Shown piece by piece: positions 1-5,922 of a stretch of DNA of 13,974 nt; positions within the stretch are counted from its first letter, which is position 1; each line of letters starts with the position of its first letter. The notes beneath the pieces are model-generated. The model had not been told where the DNA came from and ran no database searches. It was given only the letters and a program-made list of their open reading frames with translations. The stretch is from Baffinella frigidus (lineage: Eukaryota > Cryptophyceae > Cryptomonadales > Baffinellaceae): positions 86,234 to 100,207 of the forward strand of contig MU647056.1 of assembly GCA_026770585.1 (NCBI GenBank), in the 5' to 3' direction. A program made the translations under genes and the position numbers.

Positions 1-239
1 CCCTACACCCTAAACCCCAAGCCCCAAACCCCAAACCCCAAACCCTAAACCCTAATTCCTACACCCTAAACCCTACACCCTAAATCCTAAACCCTCAACC
101 CTACACCTTCAACCCTAACCCTACACCCTAAACCCTAAACCCTAAACCCTAAACCTCAAACCCTAAACCCCAAACCCCAAACCCCAAACCCTCAAACCCA
201 AACCCTAAACGCCACACTCTAAACCCCAAACCCCAAACC
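1..239 (-). repeat. Degenerate CCCTAAA telomere-type array (left)
   Basis: Tandem 7-mers of CCCTAAA with many variants (CCCCAAA, CCCTCAA, CCCTACA). This is the C-rich strand of the plant/algal TTTAGGG telomere unit. A C-rich plus strand at the left edge is the orientation expected at a left chromosome end, but the units are too degenerate to be the terminal tract. It is better called subtelomeric or interstitial telomere repeat. Confidence 0.93.
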
Positions 240-591
240 AGGAGTTCCGGTGCTTCCGAGGGCCCTTCACGGTCCTCAACATGCCGTGACGAGACTTTTA
301 GTGAACTCATGACGTCTGACCATAATCTTAAGGCGTGCCGTGACTGTCATTGGAACCATTGCCCCTCAACCGTTTTGGTCTATTGGAGCCATTGTGTGAG
401 GATGGAGTCCTGGACGGGCCCGCCTCGGGCGGGAGAAGAAGTCCGGGAATCCGTCCTCACACATTGCCCCTACCACATCCGGCAATAAAGCAGGAACACA
501 GAACGTGGCGGCGTGTCAGGCCCGCCTCGGGATGGATAAGCCCGCCTCGGGACGCGCACTTGATAGGCCCGCCTCGGGATGGACACCTTAC
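240..591. other. Gene-poor stretch with CCCGCCTCGGG repeats
   Basis: I see no convincing gene. The motif CCCGCCTCGGG occurs at 419-429, 521-531, 541-551 and 568-578, the last three inside a loose tandem repeat of about 20-27 bp (AGGCCCGCCTCGGGATGGA-like). An open frame crosses 350-688, but it runs into the first mobile element and has no recognisable domain. Confidence 0.6.
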
Positions 592-647
592 GCGAGTAAA
601 AACACGCACCGCCATAGGGTTCTGCGGCAGGTCTATTCCTAGCAGCC

Positions 648-768
648 TACAGGGGTACCTCGCTCGTAAGAAAGCGCACCCCCCCTAGGACCACCATAGG
701 GCCCTGGGCATAGCCCTACTGTAGGGTCCTAGGAGGAGGCGTTTTCTGATGAGCGAGGTACCCCTGTA
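648..768 (+). mobile_element. Family A MITE, copy A1
   Basis: A 121-bp palindromic element that starts TACAGGGGTACCTCGCTC and ends with the reverse complement. The outer TA on both sides fits a TA target duplication, leaving TIRs that begin CAGGGGTACCTCG. Inside the ~27-bp TIRs are a C-run, an AT-containing palindromic core (CCTAGGACC ... GGTCCTAGG) and a G-run, so the whole element can fold into one hairpin. There is no coding capacity, so it is non-autonomous. Confidence 0.92.
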
Positions 769-856
769 CCCGACCTGTTCCGAGACTGCAGGGGGTTCTC
801 GCGAGTAAGGACACGCACTGCCGTAGGGTTCTGCCGCAGGTCTATTCCTAGCAGCC

Positions 857-976
857 TACAGGGGTACCTCGCTCATAAGAAACTGCGTCCCCCATGGGAC
901 CGCCATAGGGCCCTAGGCTAGGCCTACTGTAGGGTCCTAGGGGGGGGCTGTTTCTTATGAGCGAGGTACCCCTGTA
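857..976 (+). mobile_element. Family A MITE, copy A2
   Basis: A near-consensus 120-bp copy with intact TIRs and TA at both ends. It lies in the second unit of the 209-bp duplication and has the same core orientation as A1. Its GTAGGGTCCTAGG core and G8 run are well kept. Confidence 0.92.
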
Positions 977-1060
977 CCCCTGCACGTCGGCGCCGCCGCC
1001 GCGTGACGCTGCTCCCCCCCCGCTGGTTTGCCTCCCCCTTTGGTGCTTTGGTGGTTTTAT

Positions 1061-1116
1061 TTACACCCACATCGAAGGCCACAGCCCACCTCACTCTTGA
1101 GGAAATGAGAATAATC
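1061..1116 (+). repeat. Dispersed ~56-bp repeat, left copy
   Basis: This segment (TTACACCCACATCGAAGGCC, then CCCACCTCACTCTTGAGGAA and ATGAGAATAATC) recurs in inverted orientation at 5867-5922 with a few mismatches and a one-base indel. Both copies sit within about 50 bp of a family B element, so they may be parts of one larger subtelomeric repeat. No coding role is visible. Confidence 0.75.
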
Positions 1117-1153
1117 TACGGGTGAGCTCCCCGACCCGACCCATTCAGGCCCC

Positions 1154-1256
1154 TATCTTAAGTGGCGAGTAGGCCCAGACGCCTTAACGTAGGGCCCTAG
1201 GACCTACCTAGGACCTCTTGGCCGTCAAATTTGACGGCCTCGCCAGTTAAGGGATA
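1154..1256 (+). mobile_element. Family B MITE, copy B1
   Basis: A 103-bp element bounded by TATC-TTAAGTGGCGAG and its near inverted complement CTCGCCAGTTAAGGGATA. The inside carries CGTAGGGCCCTAGGACC and the perfect 20-bp palindrome GGCCGTCAAATTTGACGGCC (1220-1239). Ends in TA at both sides suggest TA target duplication. The left TIR has lost two bases relative to the other copies. Non-coding. Confidence 0.85.
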
Positions 1257-1280
1257 AAAACCTTGAGTGCGCCAGAGCGA

Positions 1281-1346
1281 CATCAGGCCATTTCAGGGAT
1301 AAAGTGTAGGGCGTGTGCGCCTACTTGCATGGCCACTTAAGGGATA
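1281..1346 (-). mobile_element. Family B fragments (solo TIR ends)
   Basis: Bases 1304-1346 match the right part of copy B2 (GTAGGGCG..., then GGCCACTTAAGGGATA) with few changes. Bases 1281-1301 hold a second, more diverged TIR (GGCCATTTCAGGGATA) in the same direction. No matching left ends were found, so these are truncated remnants. Confidence 0.65.
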
Positions 1347-1419
1347 CAGTTACCTTGTGCCCACCTGCCCTGCCCTGTCAGCACACAGTCTCTGCTCGCC
1401 ACAAGTTCGAAGGACTCTG

Positions 1420-1490
1420 GGGGTTGGGTTTGGGGTTGAGGGTTTGGGGGTGAAGGTTTAGAGTTGATGGTAGGGTTTAAGTTTTAGGGT
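1420..1490 (+). repeat. Short degenerate TTTAGGG-type patch
   Basis: About ten degraded units such as GGGTTTGGGG, TTGAGGG and TTTTAGGG on the plus strand, opposite in orientation to the array at the left edge. This is a small interstitial telomere-like patch directly next to a 60-bp repeat. Confidence 0.75.
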
Positions 1491-1551
1491 GTAGCGATGC
1501 TGCGGGCGCACGACACGCGTGGGTCGTGCACCCGTTTTCGAACTTGCCGAG

Positions 1552-2026
1552 TACAGGGGTACCTCGCTCCTAAGAAACAGCACCCCCCCATACGAACACC
1601 ATAGGGTCCTAGGAATAGGCCTACTGTAGGGTCCTAGGATACCGTTACGGCCGACGTGGTCTGTTCCCCTCCCCGGGCCATCGACGCGGTGCGGCCTCGC
1701 ATGAAAGATGGTGTGGTCACGTTCAGGGTCCCTTTCACGACCGATGTGGTCCTCGATGTGTATGCATACCGTGCAGCACTCGCACAGGTCATGGGGGTTG
1801 ACTTCCGTGACATGATCGTCCTTTCTGTCGGCGATGTGGATGTGGGGGGTACTCCCCCGTTTCTGGGTCTGGCAGCTCCGACCACCCCTGACGCCGCCCC
1901 GTCGCTAAAGCCCCAGCCTGGGGGGTCTGTGGCTGAGCTGAAGCCCCCTGAAACCGCCCCGTCTCTCAAGCCCCCGCCTGGGAAGTCTCCGAGGGCACAG
2001 TTTCTTATGAGCGAGGTACCCCTGTA
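1552..2026 (+). mobile_element. Family A element A3 with captured gene fragment
   Basis: A 475-bp derivative with both family A ends and TA on each side. The left 87 bp (1552-1638) are a normal left half, through the core to GTCCTAGG. The right TIR resumes at about 2000. Between them, 361 bp (1639-1999) have no similarity to other A copies and replace the G-run. The simplest reading is a MITE carrying captured host DNA, comparable to Pack-MULE or Pack-TYPE elements. Confidence 0.8.
1639..1999 (+). pseudogene. Captured protein-coding fragment inside A3
   Basis: The frame is open from the TAG at 1635-1637 in the element core through the insert and closes at the right TIR, giving about 120 codons from a GTG at 1656. 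The translation has a strand-helix-strand pattern (VTFRVPF ... YRAALAQVMGVDF ... MIVLSVG), then a proline-rich tail with two copies of APSLKPxPG. Between those two repeats, two of five changed codons are synonymous (TCG/TCT, CTA/CTC), which favours a coding past on this strand. No start or stop of its own and no known family recognised. It would read through into FLMSEVPL encoded by the TIR. Probably an exon fragment; whether it is expressed is unknown. Confidence 0.55.
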
Positions 2027-2075
2027 GCGATGCTGCGGGCGCACGACACGCGTGGGTCTTGCACAACTTGCCGAG

Positions 2076-2196
2076 TACAGGGGTACCTCGCTCATAAGAA
2101 AACGCCTCCCCCCTAGGGCCCTTCAGTAGGGCTATGCCTAGGGCCCTATGGTGGTCCTAGGGGGGGGGGCGGTTTCTTATGAGCGAGGTACCCCTG
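2076..2196 (-). mobile_element. Family A MITE, copy A4
   Basis: A 121-bp copy with strong TIRs. The core is reversed relative to A1-A3 (CAGTAGGGCTATGCCTAGGG). TA is present on the left, but the right end reads CCCCTGAA, so the right TA has mutated. It lies 15 bp from A5. Confidence 0.9.
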
Positions 2197-2211
2197 AAGG
2201 GCTACGGGGGC

Positions 2212-2363
2212 TACAGGGGTACCTCGCTCATAAGAAACTACCTCGTCTTAGGACCCTACAGTAGGACTATGCCTAGGGCCCTATGGTGGCCCTAGGGGGG
2301 GGACTAGGGCCCCAAGGTGGCCCTAGGGGGGGGACAGTTTCTCATGAGCGAGGCACCCCTGTA
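2212..2363 (-). mobile_element. Family A MITE, copy A5, with internal duplication
   Basis: A 152-bp copy, reverse core orientation, TA at both ends. It is longer than the consensus because the CCCTATGGTGGCCCTAGGGG segment is tandemly duplicated with changes (about 28 bp, second copy near 2305-2332). The right TIR has one change (AGGCACC for AGGTACC). Confidence 0.9.
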
Positions 2364-2579
2364 CCTCGAAAGTAAGAGCACCCCTTCACACACTCTAGGA
2401 CCACCCTAGGCTCCTAGGTTTTGGCCTATGATAACCCCCAAGTGGCCAGGCAGTCAAATTTGACGGCCAAGAGGTCCTAGGCAGGTCCTAGGGCCCTACG
2501 GTAGGGCGTATGAGCCTACATGTACTGGCCACTTAAGGGATAGTAGGGAATGTGTTCTTAAGTTCGAGTTACCCATGTA
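2362..2579 (+). mobile_element. Degraded family A copy A6, split by family B
   Basis: The left part (2362-2431) aligns to a family A left half: TACCTCG, then AGTAAGAGCACCCC, then CTAGGACCACC and CTAGG. The right part (2543-2579) aligns to the right TIR, with TGTTCTTAAGTTCGAGTTAC matching GTTTCTTATGAGCGAGGTAC. Between them sits a full family B element. Without that insert the copy is about 107 bp. Its first 8 bp are missing where it abuts A5. It is the most diverged A copy here, consistent with being older. Confidence 0.75.
2432..2542 (-). mobile_element. Family B MITE, copy B2
   Basis: A 111-bp element inserted in A6. The right end GGCCACTTAAGGGATA is perfect, and the left end TAACCCCCAAGTGGCCAG is a diverged inverted copy. 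Inside are GTCAAATTTGACGGCC and CCTAGGGCCCTACGGTAGGG. The reverse complement aligns with B1 and B3 along the whole length. Confidence 0.85.
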
Positions 2580-2604
2580 CGGGCGCAAGAGCAGCCGGCA
2601 AGAG

Positions 2605-2654
2605 TCTCTCTCTATCTCTTTATTTCTCTCTCACTCTCTCCCTCCCTCTCTCTC

Positions 2655-2699
<45 letters not shown>

Positions 2700-2704
2700 C
2701 GCTT
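2605..2704 (+). repeat. CT/TC microsatellite
   Basis: About 100 bases of almost pure pyrimidine, mostly (TC)n with CCCT interruptions. The mirror-symmetric homopyrimidine strand could form triplex (H-DNA). The Ser/Leu-rich open frames across it are artefacts of the repeat. Confidence 0.95.
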
Positions 2705-2886
2705 CTGATTTTTTTAAGCAGAAGCACCGGAATGATATGTTGGCACAGCTTCATTCAGCCCCGTACAGTCGGATTTTTTTCCGACGGTCCGTCCTATGAT
2801 CTACGTTTACACCTCCTATTAGCCTTTCTACACTCGAGCCGACAACAGGAAGCCCTGGCATGCGCGACGCGCGAGTGCTTCTTTGA

Positions 2887-3294
2887 CGGGAACACGGGTG
2901 CGCTCCCGTCGAAGCTTGCGGGTTCATCAGCGCCCTCCGCCAGCTCGAAGCTGTCGTGCATGTTCAGGAGGTCGGGGAACTCGCTTTGCTCGCGGCGGAA
3001 TTGCACGAGCACGTGGTCGTGCGCCACGATCCCATGCGAGTCGCTCGTCCCATGCCGGGTGCTGTTGATGCCGGGGGCAGCTTCCTCTATTTCGTGAGCG
3101 ACCTCCACAGCCTTGAGAGGATGGATGCGAAGGCTCGTATGCGGCTCGCGGTGGCACTGCACGAGCACGTGGTCGTGCGCCACGAGGCGATGCGCGTCGC
3201 TCGTCCCATGCCGGGCCTTAATTTCGTGGCACCCCTGCACCCCTCCTCGTTTTCCTCCATCGGTCCGCCCTCACCCCTCTGCTCACAGAGGTGA
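2887..3294 (+). CDS. Coding-like fragment with 52-codon repeat, unknown product
   Basis: One plus-strand frame is open from just after the TGA at 2884 to the stop at 3292-3294. It holds an in-frame repeat, offset exactly 156 bp: LHEHVVVRHDPMRVARPMPG at about 3001-3060 and LHEHVVVRHEAMRVARPMPG at 3157-3216. Weaker protein-level similarity continues upstream (FISALRQLE versus FVSDLHSLE). In the aligned units about three of seven changed codons are synonymous in this frame, against about one of seven in the exactly complementary minus frame. That favours plus-strand coding. There is no ATG near the start, so it is an internal exon or a gene remnant. A pyrimidine-rich stretch ending TGCTCACAG at about 3289 could be a splice acceptor. 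Function not recognised. Confidence 0.4.
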   Translation, partial: REHGCAPVEACGFISALRQLEAVVHVQEVGELALLAAELHEHVVVRHDPMRVARPMPGAVDAGGSFLYFVSDLHSLERMDAKARMRLAVALHEHVVVRHEAMRVARPMPGLNFVAPLHPSSFSSIGPPSPLCSQR

Positions 3295-3313
3295 TTGCAG
3301 CCTTGTGACGGTC

Positions 3314-3730
3314 TTAGGGCAAGTTGTCACGTTCGCCCCCGCTGGGGCCACCGACGCCGGGTAGGGCCGACAGGAAGTGGCACACCAAGAACACGCAACA
3401 CAAACACGTCACCACAAACGTGACGATGAAAACCACCATGGAACCCATGAAACCGTTGCTGAGTTCCGAATCTGTCTTTTGCAGGAAGCTCTCCCCTTCT
3501 TTTTCCTCCTCCTCCACGTCCCCCTCCTCCTCCGCAAGCCACGATCCCATGGAGAAAGTGGCATTGTGCCCCCCTCTGTGAGCAGCGTGCGCTAGCTGCG
3601 CGCGACGCGTGGTCGTCGCATAGCTTCCCCGTGCCTTCGCCAGAGCCTTTGGCTTGGAAGAAATCTCCGAAGAGCCCAGCACAGCAGCCACCAGCGCTAG
3701 CAGGAGCGCCGCTTGGATGGATCTTTGCAT
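3314..3730 (-). CDS. Small single-pass membrane protein, unknown function
   Basis: 138 residues from the ATG at 3730, ending TAA at 3314-3316. Residues 1-20 (MQRSIQAALLLALVAAVLGS) form a classic signal peptide, which is why I prefer this start over the ATG 19 codons upstream. A basic stretch at 26-52 and an N-glycosylation sequon NAT at 56-58 follow, then an acidic run at 66-80. One strongly hydrophobic segment at about 94-122 holds four cysteines (109, 111, 112, 117). A short Gly/Pro-rich tail ends at 138. The predicted topology is type I, in the secretory or plasma membrane. There is no phenylalanine after the signal cleavage region, so a secondary-plastid target is less likely. No family recognised. 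The frame is intact and needs no intron. It faces away from the next gene, with a palindrome-bearing spacer between. Confidence 0.65.
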   Translation of the reverse strand: MQRSIQAALLLALVAAVLGSSEISSKPKALAKARGSYATTTRRAQLAHAAHRGGHNATFSMGSWLAEEEGDVEEEEKEGESFLQKTDSELSNGFMGSMVVFIVTFVVTCLCCVFLVCHFLSALPGVGGPSGGERDNLP

Positions 3731-4118
3731 ACCCGACTGAAAAGGCCTGAAGGCGTCGAAAAGGCTTCTGGCCTTGATTAAGTCCAAAAGTCAATTCCTG
3801 GTACAAATTTTAAAACTCCAGATTTTTAAAAAACTTGTTTGACGAACTTTGACCATCAAGTTGATGTTCAAAGTGCACTTAGACCATCAATTGATGGTCA
3901 AACAAGGGTCCAGAAACTGCGGCCTTTTCTAACGAGATTGTGCCCTTGCGAGCAAGGGGAGAGTTCACTTTCCCATGTTGCGAGGGGACGTCTGCGACCT
4001 CAGGAGACCGGTCTAAATTTAATACTTGATGGACGTTGACGTGTGGTAAAAATCGATCAAATCGAACTCAAATCGCTCAAATTAATGAATGATTGTTGAT
4101 CAAATTTGACCTACGAAG
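3731..4118. promoter_or_regulatory. AT-rich spacer between divergent genes, with palindromes
   Basis: This lies between the minus-strand membrane-protein gene and the plus-strand multi-exon gene. It has an inverted repeat TTTGACCATCAA (3848-3859) / TTGATGGTCAAA (3891-3902), whose right part is itself a perfect 18-bp palindrome GACCATCAATTGATGGTC (3882-3899). Further TCAAAT-type words follow at 4057-4110 (GATCAAAT, TTGATCAAATTTGACC). These could be regulator sites in a shared promoter region. That is inference only; no TATA box is clear. Confidence 0.4.
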
Positions 4119-4307
4119 GTGCTATGGTCAAAAAACTCCCTAACGCAAGTTCCAGTGCGCCTTTCTTCGAGCTCGAAGAACCTACAGGGCCTAAAGGACC
4201 GTGCGATGCAGCATTTGCCTGTTCGGGGCCCGTGGAAGGCTACGCCGAAGAAGCCTGAGCAGTGGGAGGAGTTTCGCAGCTCTTACATGAATGCCAGACA
4301 TCACGAG
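4119..4307 (+). CDS. Exon 1 (partial) of unknown multi-exon gene
   Basis: The frame is open from 4119 and its only ATG is at 4206, with G at -3. The encoded segment contains RGPWKATPKKPEQWEEF and ends ...NARHHE. At 4307/4308 the frame meets GAG|GTCCTC, a donor that joins in phase 0 to the exon at 4449. If 4206 is not the true start, a CAG acceptor at 4187 is an alternative left edge. The GPWKxTPxK motif occurs again downstream at 4738. No known domain recognised. Confidence 0.5.
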
Positions 4308-4448
4308 GTCCTCTCTTCACCCCATTTTGAGAACCCCTTCCCACGGCTCTGCCCTTGCATTCTGCCCACGCCGATGGCGTCTGTCACGGGTTCTACCTCG
4401 CCCGAGTGAAAGCCAACGCGCTCCTTGAACCGTTTGCTCTCTCTCCAG
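4308..4448 (+). other. Probable 141-nt spliceosomal intron
   Basis: It begins GTCCTC after GAG and ends in a strong pyrimidine tract plus CAG (TTTGCTCTCTCTCCAG). Both flanking frames agree in phase 0. An in-frame TGA at 4407-4409 would end translation if it were kept, which supports splicing. The 5' site is a weak GT consensus, the 3' site a strong one. Confidence 0.6.
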
Positions 4449-4733
4449 GCACGCGGAAGGCCTGAAGAGGCCGAGAGGGAGGTGCGCGCCATGCTCAACT
4501 TCCTGCGCGAGAACGAGGGGAAGGTGCAGGACATTATAGGTGCATGTGCAGGAGTGCTGAGTGAGGCGCGCCATCAACTCAAGGTTCTCGATCCGGTGCT
4601 TGGGGACAAGGAGCTCGTCAGGCTCGTAGCGGTCGAGCACGCCAAACTGAGCAGGGGATGGCCTGAGCCAACTGCAATAGAGTCCCGGGGGTGCCTAGCA
4701 GGAGAATGCATGGAATGGGGGGAAGGTGGGTGA
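4449..4733 (+). CDS. Exon 2 of unknown multi-exon gene, helical
   Basis: Codons from the acceptor at 4448 encode a charged, helix-prone segment (RPEEAEREVRAMLNFLREN, then a stretch including VLSEARHQLKVLDPV). The frame stops at TGA 4731-4733. Just before that, AAG|GTGGGTGAG at 4725/4726 matches a 5' splice site well. Alternatively, a run of six G at 4717-4722 could hide a one-base indel: with one G fewer the frame would pass straight into the GPWK-bearing frame downstream. GC-rich third positions fit the neighbouring exons. Function unknown. Confidence 0.5.
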   Translation, partial: ARGRPEEAEREVRAMLNFLRENEGKVQDIIGACAGVLSEARHQLKVLDPVLGDKELVRLVAVEHAKLSRGWPEPTAIESRGCLAGECMEWGEGG

Positions 4734-5005
4734 GGGGGGTGGCCCGTGGAAGGATACGCCGGAGAAGCGTGGGCAGTGGGCGCGGATGCAGCGCAACGAG
4801 GCGTGCGCAAGAACGCCTCGGGGGGGAGGGGTCTGGTTGCACGTGTGGGCGAGGTACCCAAACACCGAGGGGATGGATCCTGTGATGCACGAGATCATGG
4901 CTGCCTCGCCACAGGACTCTGTGGTCAATAAACGGTGCTTTCCCCTGTGGTTCGAGAGAAAACAGCAGTTCCCTTCCTCGAGTGAGACCTTTCCTGATAC
5001 CAAGA
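4734..5005 (+). CDS. Downstream segment with second GPWK motif
   Basis: In a frame shifted by one from exon 2, the DNA encodes GPWKDTPEKRGQWARMQRNE. Bases 4738-4777 match 4229-4268 of exon 1 at about 36 of 40 positions, so an ancestral exon or motif duplication is likely. The frame stays open beyond 5005 into mobile element A7, so the true 3' end is not visible; the end given here is approximate. Two AATAAA words (4927-4932, 5055-5060) lie inside or just after it. Confidence 0.4.
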
Positions 5006-5054
5006 TGGCCGCGGTGCATTTCTTTTCACAGAGCCTAGGCTTGCAGCCGTATCC

Positions 5055-5060
5055 AATAAA
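5055..5060 (+). promoter_or_regulatory. Candidate poly(A) signal AATAAA
   Basis: CCAATAAAAGTC lies between the last coding-like segment of the plus-strand gene and the next mobile element, in a plausible 3' UTR position. Support is positional only. Confidence 0.35.
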
Positions 5061-5139
5061 AGTCTCTTTCCCTGCGAGGGTGGGGGCGAGGGCGAGGGCG
5101 AGGGGGGGCAGGTATGCAGCCTTCCTTGATCACATCCAC

Positions 5140-5299
5140 TACAGGGCTACCTCGCTCATAAGAAACCAACACCCACTAGGAGCCTACAGTAGGCCTATGA
5201 AACCAACACCCCCCAGGAACCTACAGTAGGCCTATGCCTAGGGCCCTATGGTGGTCCTCGGGGGGGGTGGCGGTTTCTTATGAGCGAGGTACCCATGTA
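5140..5299 (-). mobile_element. Family A MITE, copy A7, with internal duplication
   Basis: A 160-bp copy with TA at both ends. The left TIR reads TACAGGGCTACC and the right GGTACCCATGTA, each with one change. The left arm is duplicated: AAACCAACACC...CCTACAGTAGGCCTATG occurs twice, at about 5164-5199 and 5200-5236. Core orientation is reverse. Confidence 0.9.
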
Positions 5300-5716
5300 G
5301 AGGCTAACCGTGGCCTTTTCTTAAATGTTGGTTTTACGCTCGCGTCCAGGATTTGTATGGGGCTGGTCACGTTCCCGACCGAATATCGGGTGGCAACGAC
5401 CATGTCTCACACAAATCTTCTAAAACAATATTGTACACAGCCACGTGTAGGCTTTATAAAAAGGCCACAGTGCGCCTCGAGTGAACAGCACGCCCGCGCA
5501 ACTGCCATGCCAGAGTCCTGGAAGGGGTCGCCAAAAGCCGATTCGTTCCTGGGCGCAGTGATTCATAGCGATCTACCCCCTCTAGCAGTCTGGCGTGGTG
5601 AGACGCCGCGCCCGGACACGAAACCACAGCGCGCCTCGAGTGGACAGCACGCCCACGCAACTGAGACTCCGCGCCTCTGGGGATACAGTCCCGTGCAGGA
5701 TGACTACTTGCCGGCC
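5300..5716. other. Gene-free stretch with a direct repeat
   Basis: About 45 bp beginning CCACAG[T/C]GCGCCTCGAGT occur at 5465 and again at 5624, an offset of 159 bp. The offset is a multiple of three, but the codon differences between copies are non-synonymous and similarity ends abruptly, so I do not read it as coding. A TATA-like TTTATAAAAAGG lies at about 5453-5464 with no credible gene behind it. Confidence 0.6.
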
Positions 5717-5821
5717 TATCCCTCAAGTAGCCAGTAGGCGCATACGCCCTACCGTAGGGCCCTAGGACCTGCCTAGGACCTCTTGCGGGTCAAATTTGAA
5801 CGGCTGGCCACTTAAGGGATA
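5717..5821 (+). mobile_element. Family B MITE, copy B3
   Basis: A 105-bp element from TATCCCTCAAGTAGCCAG to CTGGCCACTTAAGGGATA. Inside are CATACGCCCTACCGTAGGGC, then CCTAGGACC twice, and a decayed GTCAAATTTGAAC palindrome. It is flanked by partly similar sequence (AGGATGACTAC left, AGGATGACCGGCGTGACTAC right). Confidence 0.88.
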
Positions 5822-5866
5822 TCTACATGTAGGATGACCGGCGTGACTACGTGCCGGTGTATGGGT

Positions 5867-5922
5867 CGATTGTTCTCATCTCCTTAAGAGTGAGGTGGGC
5901 GCGGCCTTCGATGTGAGTGTAA
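5867..5922 (-). repeat. Dispersed ~56-bp repeat, right copy
   Basis: Reverse complement of 1061-1116 with a few substitutions and one indel. Like the other copy it lies close to a family B element. Confidence 0.75.

Larger units (their letters stand above)
592..979. repeat. Local tandem duplication, unit ~209 bp
   Basis: The 56 bases at 592-647 recur at 801-856 with about five mismatches, and in both places the same distance leads into a family A element (648-768 and 857-976). The offset is 209 bp. The duplication therefore included the mobile element and its left flank. The two element copies have since drifted, mainly in the C-run and G-run lengths. Confidence 0.85.
1491..2075. repeat. Direct repeats flanking element A3
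   Basis: The sequence GTAGCGATGCTGCGGGCGCA, then CGACACGCGTGGGTC, ending AACTTGCCGAG occurs at 1491-1551 and again, about 10 bp shorter, at 2024-2075. Each copy leads directly into a family A element (A3 at 1552, A4 at 2076). This looks like a 533-bp tandem duplication, except that the cores of A3 and A4 are in opposite orientation. Confidence 0.85.

Noticed and set aside
350-688. 112-codon frame near the left end
   Set aside because: Runs through short CCCGCCTCGGG repeats into a MITE and has no recognisable feature.
1634-2095. Minus-strand frame starting MSEVPLY
   Set aside because: Starts in the TIR of A4 and reads across A3. It is the shadow of the captured plus-strand fragment.
2552-3097. 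Ser/Leu-rich open frame over the CT tract
   Set aside because: Driven by the microsatellite; its tail is an off-frame shadow of the better supported 2887-3294 segment.
2794-3240. 148-codon minus-strand frame opposite the 52-codon repeat
   Set aside because: Exactly complementary to the plus frame. Changes between the repeat units are nearly all non-synonymous on this strand, so it is the weaker choice, though not excluded.
5234-5737. 167-codon plus-strand frame
   Set aside because: Begins inside a MITE end, and its internal repeat shows only non-synonymous differences before diverging. Judged non-coding.
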